Shown: piece by piece, positions 55,778-64,000 of the stretch
Layout of the letters: every line of letters starts with the position of its first letter
Position numbering within the stretch: the first letter of the stretch is position 1
Made by a program: the position numbers and the translations under genes
Origin: Aspergillus flavus
Taxonomy: Eukaryota; Ascomycota; Eurotiomycetes; Eurotiales; Aspergillaceae
Assembly (NCBI RefSeq): GCF_009017415.1
Contig: NC_092409.1
Span: 4,588,001-4,652,000, forward strand
Direction: 5' to 3'
DNA: 64,000 nt
The notes under the pieces: model-generated
The model's database searches: none
Told to the model about the DNA's origin: nothing
The model's input: the letters and a program-made list of their open reading frames with translations, nothing else

Positions 55778-57020
55778 TATTGCTGCTGGGGTGTCCTTTC
55801 AATCGCACACTGGTACTTTTCAGCCCTTGAGACAGTATGAATGGAGGTTAGAATGTATGTACCTTCAGTTCGTCAGGTACTCCGCTTCAGGAGTTAAGTA
55901 CTTGACTCCGTTTGGTAATGCCAAGCTTCTACCTCGGCTTCTGTAAAGAGACTAACGTCGGATGGTTGCGATGCTCATGTGCTTCCCTTTCTCAGCAGTC
56001 TACTTAACTTTTAAGCTTCGGGGTAGATAAGCTCGGTTCCAGGTACTTGAGATATTTTAGGTATGCAATGCGATCGATCTGCTACATAGTATACAGAAGG
56101 TAAGCGCACGTGATGTGTATTTCCCAGTTAGGAAACGCTCTGCCCATCATCTCTCCTTCGACCCCCTTCTAGAGTAGAACTTGAATTCTCCATCAGCCTT
56201 CTCTTTGCGCAGAATCGAAGACAAATTTTGCTGCTCATCAAATCTGGACATTTGCATGTGCTTCATACTATATATACTACACACTTCCGTGATAAATTGT
56301 TGGTATATATCTGAAGCAGCTCCACATTACTAGTTGCCTCGTAAATTGGCGCAAGACCACCTGATAACTAACTCCTTATGGCTGCTATATCATTTTCGAG
56401 CCATTTCAGGCCTCAAATCCAGCAATCATTAGGTCTTATCATTTCTACACATGGCGAAATCGAAAAGAAGCATTGCACCATCCTGCAGAAGGGCCGGACG
56501 CCCTTCTATATCACACCTCAACCGGCTATACTGACTGCACGAGAGCTTACGCGACTTACCGAGCCTTGTTAGGATATTCGTGGGTGAATTAAGCCGCTTT
56601 AAGTCTAGATGGTGCTGTTGATCTCTAAACCATCCGCTATATTCTGCACTGGATCACACATATCTGCACGCTCGAAGTTCGCAATGCGAATAACTAACAT
56701 CGGGAATCAAGTATGCATGTCTGAAACACATGGAGATATCAAAACGACCAGAAGCCAACATTTTCAAGCCGGAACGCAAATAACAATATCGGACTCATGC
56801 TATTAATCATACTAACAGTTGGAGTATAGTAACTATGCGCCAGAAAAAAGTAAAAACATTACCTGAGCCCAGGACTCTATTCAACAAACAGGAAACATGC
56901 GGAACGGATTGCTGTTTTCCTGGAACATTTTCATAAACTTCATGCTAGACATGTTCATCGATCGGAGGGACGAGGTGGTCAAGAGCTAATATAAGAGGCG
57001 AAATTAACATTTTCCCCAAT
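55778..57020. other. Intergenic, 1.2 kb
   Basis: No coding region is supported. It holds the DUF2470 promoter, including a CACGTGA E-box near 56108, and the 3' flank of the small acidic-protein gene. Short ORFs at 56378 and 56609 lack features. Confidence 0.5.
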
Positions 57021-57586
57021 CATGCACTGCGATTGTGAGGTTAGGTCCTATTCTATGTTGAGTCGGGTAAAATTGACTGATGGTGCTTGGGTCTGTTCTG
57101 AAAACCAAACGAAGGAGATACTTACAGCAACGACAGTGTCAAGTCTCCGTGAATGTGGGCTTTGAGTTCTACCTCGATGTCGAGGTTCAGCTCCAGTTTC
57201 AGTTTGAGGCCATCCTGCTCCTCATCGTTTTTCCCTTGTCCTGGGGCGTCCGTCATGGCTCCGTTTGTGATTGTGCCTTGTGTTAAGGACTGGGTGCCGC
57301 GCTTATATGGCTGCATGGCATTGCCCTGACCCGCATCGTCATCGTCATCGTACTCATCTGAATCGTATTCGTCGGAAAAATAGTCACTTTCATCCTCATA
57401 CTCGTCGTTTTGACGTTTGCGTTGTTGTTGTTGACGTCGTCGAGCTTGCTGTTGTTTCGGACGTTGGGGTTTCTGATCCTGCTCGTCTTCGGACAGTGAA
57501 TAGTCATCCGTATCGTAATCGCCGTCCGAGTATTCGTCCGGTTGAATGGCAGGTTGTTCTTCTTTCTTCTTCTCTGCGGTGGCCAT
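57021..57586 (-). CDS. Unrecognised acidic protein with C-terminal LNLDIEV/IHGDLTL module (paralogue A)
   Basis: I do not recognise a named family. Exons 57586-57126 and 57027-57021 give 155 residues. The N-terminal ~100 residues are charged low complexity: alternating Asp/Glu/Tyr clusters around a Gln/Arg-rich patch (about 45-60). A short Gly/Thr linker leads to the ~28-residue module at about 127-154, with alternating Leu/charged residues, then LNLDIEVELKA and IHGDLTLSLL. The intron (98 nt, branch CTAAC 14 nt before the acceptor) interrupts the final Leu codon at phase 2. The last exon is 7 nt, coding Ala-stop. Without splicing the frame stops at once in the donor itself. A divergent paralogue lies 1.3 kb away. 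Confidence 0.72.
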
Positions 57587-58868
57587 GCTGAGAGATATCG
57601 ATGAGGGCTTGGGAGAGGGTCAAACTGCAGGCGAGGAGAAGGACGCGATAATCGGTGATGCGCTTGAATACCAACACTGGGTCAAAATGAGAAGAAAAGA
57701 CTATAGTCCGAAATACTACCGGAAACTAAATACGTCTAGAAGTGTATGGGGGGAAGGAAACTATTGAACAACAGAGGAACTTGGGAGGATATTTGCTGGT
57801 GTGGATAGACGATGAAGTCGTTCTTCTGTACGACGGGGCCAGCGAAGAACAGCCACCTACGAATTACCCCCCTGGCCATGAGCATGACGTTGCCAGTGTA
57901 CCTCTAACTGCAAGATCTCCGCTACTGCAGCTAATCAGCGTGGCGCTACTGTTCTTGTGTCTGAATCCTGGAGGGTCAGACGACGGGAGAAACTCTGGGG
58001 ACGATAACGTAGCCCATGGAGGGTGATTGACAGCAATATGTCGTCGAGAGGCGGGTCCCCCCTGTCACCGTTCCAAGGATGTGCTGTTCCAGAATTATCG
58101 CAGCCACCGACGGAATTACAGTGCGTACGACATTTGATGATTCAATTGAGAGAACCGGCTTTTGGTCGGGTGCGAACCGCGGATCAACGCTGCTTTCTTA
58201 CTTTCCCACGCGAAAAGAAACCGCTGGATCCAGGGAATCAATCGCCAACGGCTATGCATCTCCGTCTTTCTTTGACAGTACAGAATATGGTCTATCACGA
58301 TCATAACATCAAAGGCCGCTTCTGGCCCACCATTATCCCGTTAGATTGTATGACGATCTGACGTGCGTGGCGTCATCCTCCCACTTAGTGGTCAAGGGCT
58401 CAAGTGGACCAGCCAATATGGAGACAAGCGGTAATTCTCCGGCCCCGTTTCATTGGCGTATCTGGCAACACATCTAGCGCTAAAGAAATTAAATACCACC
58501 TGCGGTTGCCGGTGATCTCCCACCATTGCCCAACTTCCAAGGCTAAAAGAAAAAAAGACTGAGACACCCTTGCCTGGGTCGACGTCATTCTGAACGGGCT
58601 TCAATATACAACGCTTCAATCATGTCTGGTTCCCACCCTCCCCCCTTTTGTCGCACGGATGACGCCGTTGATCTACGCCTCGGCTTTTGGTCCAATCCGA
58701 TTGATCAGAGATGGTCATAGCTGACGTCGACTGTGGGCGGACGGTTACCAACCATGCAGGACGCTCGCATCATATAAATGATATTGGACGATGTGACCAT
58801 GTTTAAGCACTATATTACGAGCACTAGACCGCTAGCACAGAATATAATCCCTTGCCTTCCTTCTCAAC
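57587..58868. other. Shared divergent upstream region of the paralogue pair
   Basis: A 1.28-kb head-to-head promoter region. TATAAA at 58773-58778 lies about 95 bp upstream of the plus-strand gene. Several short ORFs are present (for example 57742-58026, plus) but none has recognisable features, so they are not called. Confidence 0.5.
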
Positions 58869-59634
58869 ATGTCAGACAAAGAGGATAACCCTCAAACCCC
58901 TCAGCAAGAGAACAACAACCCCCAGGAAGAGAACAACCAGGGGTCCCCTCAGCCCAAGGAGGAGCAGGACGTTGAGCCAAAGCAAGAGTCTAACTCTGAC
59001 GACGCTGAGCCTAAACAAGAACCCAAGTCGGACGACGAGTCTAAACAAGACCCCCAGCCTGACTCTAAGCCACAAGAAAAAGAATTCAAGCCCGAAGCCG
59101 AACCCAAGCAAGAGCCTCAGTCAGAAGCTGAGCCCGAACCTCAACCCCAGCCTCAGAAAGAAGAACCTCGGCGGCGCCCACGGAGACCCCGCCCACAGAA
59201 GTACCAACAGGACTCGGACACAGAGAACATCGACCGCGGCGATATGGATAACACCGCTGTTGAGAAGCCTCGTCGTCAGCGCCGCTCACGCCGCCAGCAA
59301 CAAGACGGCGGTCCCCTCGGCGGCCTCGGCGGTATAGACCAAGCCGGTGACCTCGTACAAAACACAGCCGGCAATGCCGTCAACGGCGTGACCAACACCG
59401 CTGGCAAAGCTGTGGGAGGCATCCTAGGCGGCAACAAAGGGGAAGGACAGGACGACAGCGGCGGCAAGGACGAACAGCTGCGGTTGCGGCTGGACCTGAA
59501 CCTGGATATCGAAGTGCAACTCAAGGCTAAGATCCACGGTGATCTAACCCTTGGCTTACTGTCAGTTCAGCCCTCCCCTCCTCTTACCATCTTCCCTGAA
59601 AACATCAAGCTAACCATACATAAACAGCAACTAA
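58869..59634 (+). CDS. Unrecognised Pro/Glu/Lys/Gln-rich protein with C-terminal LNLDIEV/IHGDLTL module (paralogue B)
   Basis: Exons 58869-59560 and 59628-59634 give 232 residues. Residues 1-100 are low complexity with degenerate repeats around EPKQE and SDD. An Arg/Gln-rich basic patch (about 100-147) and a Gly/Asn/Ala/Val-rich segment with alternating NTAG/VNG follow (about 150-190, possibly amphipathic). The module lies at about 204-231: LRLRLDLNLDIEV then LKAKIHGDLTLGLL. As in paralogue A, a phase-2 intron (67 nt) cuts the last Leu codon and the terminal exon is 7 nt, here Asn-stop. The donor GTCAGT is non-consensus; read-through would instead extend the protein to 275 residues. Function unknown. 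Confidence 0.72.
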
Positions 59635-60271
59635 AACCGAATGTGAATGCGCCTAATAGAAAAAGCATTTATCCCACGTCGTCGGCTCTCGTTTAAAATC
59701 TTTCGATACCATGTTGCCTTTCCACTTCCTTCGTCTGCGTCCTCCTATGTTACCTCTTCCTGGTTGATAATCGCAGATTAGATGGTCCTTTCTCCTTTCC
59801 TTTTGTCCCCCTTCGGCTATATATTGATTAGCGCTGGTTATATGATGGCATGAACAATCTTCTCCTTTTCTTCCGTCGGTGTGATGCTTGCATGTATAGT
59901 AATTCCAGGCTTGACTATGATCATGGATTAATCGTTGAGTGCATGGGATGGATAATTAATGAATTGCAATTCTATCTTCTTGAACCTCTTCGAATACAAG
60001 AAGAACTAGAATGAAACCAGAAAACGAGGAATTACTAACAAAACAATTTATAAACTTTGATTTAGTATATGCATATACTCAAGTATCTATTTGAAACAAG
60101 CAGAGCCTTTCTACCGTTCTATCTGTACTCCTTCTAGCACCTTGTGAATGCCCTAATTATACCTTATATTGTCAAACAGGTATCACATAATATCACATAT
60201 GTAACTATGTATCGTAACTCAATCGGGGAGAGGGGAAGGAGAAAAGAAAAAGAAGGGGGCGAGAGTCCATA
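59635..60271. other. Convergent 3' spacer
   Basis: This 0.64-kb A/T-rich stretch lies between the tail-to-tail paralogue B and the phosphate transporter gene. No coding region is seen. Confidence 0.5.
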
Positions 60272-63252
60272 TCATAGCCCAGCTATGTACATGAGAGCAT
60301 AGCCGAGCGTGATGATGACGGCCCATGCCATCAAACTGGCAGGGATACCTCTGGTGAAGAAGTGGTGGACCTGGAGGTACCGTTGGCCGGTTTGAGGAAC
60401 CTCAGTCATGATGGCAGCTAAGATGAGGTTAGTAAAAGTTATTGCCAAACCTTAAACTGAAAGGAGATCATACTCATATTAGGGAAACCACTGGTCGGCA
60501 AAGCCATAGCAACGGAGCACATAAGGGCGCTAGCCATCACCAACAGGTTAGGGTGTGGGTCTTCCATGCCAACGCCGATCTGTCGGACGAGAGGCAGAAT
60601 GATAAGTGCCGCAACAGTATGGGAGATGAATGTCGCCATAATAAGAATCAAGACGGAGAACACAATCAGGACGCCATAGAGGCTGAGATGTTCCACACGG
60701 GCGGTAATGCCATTCGCGATAGTGTGTAACAAACCGGAAGACGTAACAGCCTTTCCAAGACAAAGGCCACCGGCGGCCAGGATGATAATGGTCCAGAGAA
60801 AGTTGTTGAAATCTTCCTTGTTGAGAATGCCAGTTCCGAAGAAAAGTACCATCGGGATAATGGCTATTACGCCCATATCCCCGAAGACGTGCTCGAGTTG
60901 ATGGCTACCGCACCACAAGGCGATGGTAGACAGAGTTACAATGCTGATGAACCATTGAACCCCAGAAAATTTATCTTTAACCGGTCGAATGGGGACAAGC
61001 GTGGTGCCACGACCGGGATGGAATGTGAACACCAAAAGACCCCATATCAGTAGGATGGAGATAATACAGACGGGGAGTGATACAAAGAACCATGTGCCCC
61101 AGCTGATACTCGGGTGCATGTTCTGAAGCGCGATGATATTTTGTGGTGACGCGATCGGTGAGGCTGCACCCCCGACGTTCGCAGCCAGGGCAATTCCCAA
61201 CACGAGAGCTTTGGCGAAGTTTGAGTCTGGGGGAAGGTTCCGAAGCAGAGGCTAAAAACGCTAAGTTTAGCAACGATGAAGTGGGAAGTTCGGGACTAAA
61301 ATTACCTGAATGATTGAATAGCAGAGGACGGGCGAAGCCACGTTGCTAATCCACATGCTCAAAAACATACTCACAAACATGTTCGTGAGAAGGACCACAC
61401 GGGGACTGGATCCAGCTTTACTCAAAACGAACATTGCCATCCGACGAGCAATGTCGTATTTGGACAAGGCTGCAGCGATAGTGAACCCGCCAAGCAAGAG
61501 CATTATCACTGGAGTCCACATGGCACTGAATGCAGCACTCGTGGCTTCTTTAGGTCCCAGGCGTTTGTAAGGCTTCTCTTCCGATTTCATGATGCGTAGC
61601 AGGACAACAAGAAAAGGGATCAGGAGAGACGTCACAAAGAGAGGAATGACCTGTGGTTGTGTACTCCGTCAGTAAAGTAATATGGGGTAGTAGAGCACAT
61701 TAGTTACCTCTGTAGCCCATAACAAGCTGACGAAGATAAGCATGGCCAAACAATTTTGCTGCTCAGGCTTATCCATTATCGGAACTGCGAGTAATGTCAC
61801 GAAAATAGCCAAAACGAGAACCAAAGTTCCAAAACTCAAGCTGCATAGCCACTGTGGAGGATGAAAGACGCCCAGAGGCGTCTTAAATTCCGTGAGAGAA
61901 ATCTCCTGCTCGTCACCCTGTCGTCGTGCAGCTGCGGGGTCCTCGTCTCCTCCCAAGATCGTTCTGCGTATACCGACGTTTGCAGCTTGTGCTTTCCTTT
62001 CAATACCAATCATTTCCCTCCAGACCGTGTTTCTCTCCCAGACTACATGTTCCCTCAGGTGTAGCCGAAGCTCACGCCTTGCGAGCGACAAATCGCCGGT
62101 CGTGACGACATCCGCGTAGACCTTTTCGATCTTGCGGATGTCCGCTTCCACCTTTGACATAGTCGACTCAGTGAAGGGATAAGCCAAGGAGACGGTTGAG
62201 TTCATGTACTCCCGTCGCAAGCTGCGGTCGAGAATTTTATCGTACTTCTTCAAAGCCTTTGAGAAACCGGTTTTATTCAACTGAATGTACGACTTCAGCC
62301 CACAAAGAGAGACGTATGCGTCCACTGCCCGTTTCTTCAGTGAAAGCCCAGAATTGTACAGGTCTAGGACCTTCGGGTCACCGAAATGCTCAACTTGGGC
62401 CCTGTTAGATCTCCAGCCCCTCGAATCTCCCATATAGCCAGATTCGCCCATGTAGTCTGTACGACCATCATCAGGATTAGTAGACCCGGCGCCGTGAGAT
62501 AGACGTCTGCCGCTGTGTACCGACAGATGTTCGTCGTCACTATCGGCGTCGTCATCATCATCATCCACAGCGGACTCGGTAACACTGCTACGGCGCCGAT
62601 CCGGATTTAGTGGGAAATCGTGATACCCATTTCCAGAACGCCGCCGAGAGCCGGAACTCATCGTCCTTGTCTTGGTCATATGCTCGCTCATTGGATCCAC
62701 ATTGATCCCATCGGCCTCCGAAGCATACTCCTCCGCATCTCTAATCACGTCTTCAACTTCCTTAAGGATCTCTAGCTCTTTGTCCTGATAGAAAGTGCAT
62801 ATTTTCTCTAGCTCTGCATCTAGAGCTTTCCGAAATATCGAATCGGTATTCGGGGTACTGTCTAGCAAAGGAGCCGACTCGACATCAGCTTGAGCTTGCC
62901 CACCGGCTTTACGGACTTGTTGTTCCAAAGAGTAGATCCTAGAATATAGATAACACAGTGAGCAATCCATACAGGCAATTTCTTTCAAATCAAAGAAGCG
63001 TAACATTTCCCGGGTGTAATGTGACATTTGCTCTCCTGTGCATGCAAAGTGATCCCAGCCGGAAAGTAGCTCTATTCCTGGCCCCGAAGACAGGGTAGAA
63101 GAAACGGGAGACAGGCATGGCAATTGAGCCAGAACGAGGGGGGGGGGGTGGGGGGTAATGAAGACCTACAATTTCTTGAGGTTGCTGTACGCAAGATAGT
63201 ACGAGCTCCATTCGGGAACCGCATTGAATTGGATACTATGGGAGAACTTCAT
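60272..63252 (-). CDS. SPX-domain phosphate transporter (Pho90/Pho91 type)
   Basis: A low-affinity phosphate transporter of the divalent anion:Na+ symporter superfamily with a regulatory SPX domain that senses inositol pyrophosphates. Five exons, 63252-63170, 62938-61708, 61650-61306, 61251-60474 and 60417-60272, give 860 residues. The SPX domain runs from MKFSHSIQFNAVPEWSSYYL through YSNLKKLIYSLE (spanning intron 1) to the basic KTGFSKALKKYDKILD helix at about 235-250. Acidic loops separate its parts. About 12 hydrophobic segments follow residue 400, with SPIASPQNIIAL and MALPTSGFPNMTAIM as the DASS substrate-site signatures. Plasma-membrane (Pho87/90) versus vacuolar (Pho91) placement is undecided. 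Intron 1 is 231 nt; the others are 54-58 nt. Confidence 0.92.
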
Positions 63253-64000
63253 CTTGGACTGGGGTTCCGGAAACCGTGAGCGACGATGAAGTGCCTCTAC
63301 CCAATACTTGAGGCGAATTGGCTTGTCCCACTGGACGTGCCGAAGAGTTTGGCGGGAATTTGGATTCGAATGCTCGAGCGTTCCCGGTTGAGAGGTACGA
63401 TCAAGTAATTGGCGCTGACCGATCGGTCGAGAATAAAATCCCTGAGATCCGGTGTGCGACTGGCAGGCCCTGGTGGAGGGTGGGACAGGATACTCCACGA
63501 GCTCGATATCCTGACCAGATAAGCGGGGGTGAGTGGTCACGTCGATATCGTCGGGTGAGGCACTGGTCGCAGAAGCGATGCGTGCCACTTTCGGCCCACC
63601 AGCATGCGACGACACGGTGGACAGGTAAAGAGGAACCGAGCAAGGGGAGGGGATGGGATTCGCTGTCCAATGTTGTGCGGGTGTTAGGCCGCTTGAAGTG
63701 TTTGGTGGCACACTAGTAGATAGTGAATCCCATCACACGTTGTACGTCGGAGAATATGTACAGTAGCAGGAGGATGGCGATATCGGGGGGGCCAGACAGT
63801 ACATACATCGATACTTAATGTAGTAGTATCATAGTTTATTAGGAAGGACTATGGTTTGCTCCCCTCTTGAGTTTCCACGAGAGATAGATTGCAATCGCGG
63901 GAAGAGTCCCGACCAAATGAGGATTCTCGAGATGAAGTCACGTTCCTGCAGCGGACAAGGGGATTACTCAATCAGGGTTAGCCTCCTCGTCATCCGTTTT
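63253..64000. other. Upstream region of the phosphate transporter and right edge
   Basis: The minus frame of the transporter stays open for 153 codons upstream to an ATG at 63711, discussed as a finding. A CACGTT half-site lies at 63939-63944, which resembles Pho4-type sites. Nothing else is supported to the window's end. Confidence 0.45.

Noticed and set aside
57742..58026. 94-codon plus-strand frame in the divergent spacer
   Set aside because: One hydrophobic stretch, but no conserved-looking segment and no plausible upstream context; likely chance within a promoter.
1..64000. tRNA genes in spacers
   Set aside because: I looked for B-box-like GGTTCGAATCC/GWTCRANNC sequences with a matching A-box in the spacers and found none convincing.

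Overview
The window is nuclear DNA of a filamentous ascomycete. It most resembles Eurotiales (Aspergillus/Penicillium type): compact genes on both strands, 48-110 nt GT-AG introns with CTAAC/CTGAC-like branch sites, and typical filamentous-fungal gene content (Pcl-type cyclin, GH12 glucanase, SidL-type siderophore acyltransferase, Zn2Cys6 regulator). No bacterial, viral, organellar, rRNA, tRNA, CRISPR or intact transposon sequence was seen. Species is not claimed. All spliced models were joined by hand from frame continuity and splice signals; none is backed by transcripts.

Layout. 0.6-6.2 kb: NFU1 Fe-S scaffold (-), a Zn2Cys6 regulator (-) and a HIT-finger protein (+). 6.2-8.8 kb is gene-poor. 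8.8-15.7 kb: a RasGEF with a degenerate Ras-like domain at its N-terminus (+), FMC1 (+), the tRNA thiolase NCS6/CTU1 (-) and sterol C-8 isomerase ERG2 (-). 16.5-20.2 kb: a secreted GH12 glucanase (+) and a PclA-like cyclin (+). 21.2-29.2 kb, all (-): a SidL-like hydroxyornithine acyltransferase, an ornithine-cyclodeaminase/mu-crystallin family protein, a single-pass membrane protein of unknown role and a DnaJC28-like (DUF1992) mitochondrial protein. The last is divergent from mitoribosomal MRP10 (+). 30.4-36.6 kb: a cytochrome P450 (-), an F-box protein (+) and an SRP40-like nucleolar protein (-). 37.4-51.2 kb: two very large trafficking/cytoskeleton genes, exocyst SEC3 (+) and a DOCK-family GEF (+). 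52.0-55.8 kb, all (-): a metallophosphoesterase, ribosomal protein S8 and a DUF2470 membrane protein. 57.0-59.6 kb: a divergent pair of unrecognised paralogues. 60.3-63.3 kb: an SPX-domain phosphate transporter of the Pho90/Pho91 type (-).

Most genes are unrelated housekeeping neighbours, as is normal for fungi. Four mitochondrial-biogenesis genes (nfu1, fmc1, DnaJC28-like, mrp10) are scattered through the window. The SidL-like and OCD-like genes are adjacent on one strand and both suggest ornithine-related chemistry.

The strongest candidate for something undescribed is the divergent pair at 57,021-59,634. The two charged, low-complexity proteins differ over most of their length but share a near-identical C-terminal module of about 28 residues (LNLDIEV...IHGDLTL). 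Both genes place a phase-2 intron inside this module's last codon and end in a 7-nt terminal exon. The Ras-like/RasGEF fusion is the second most unusual architecture.
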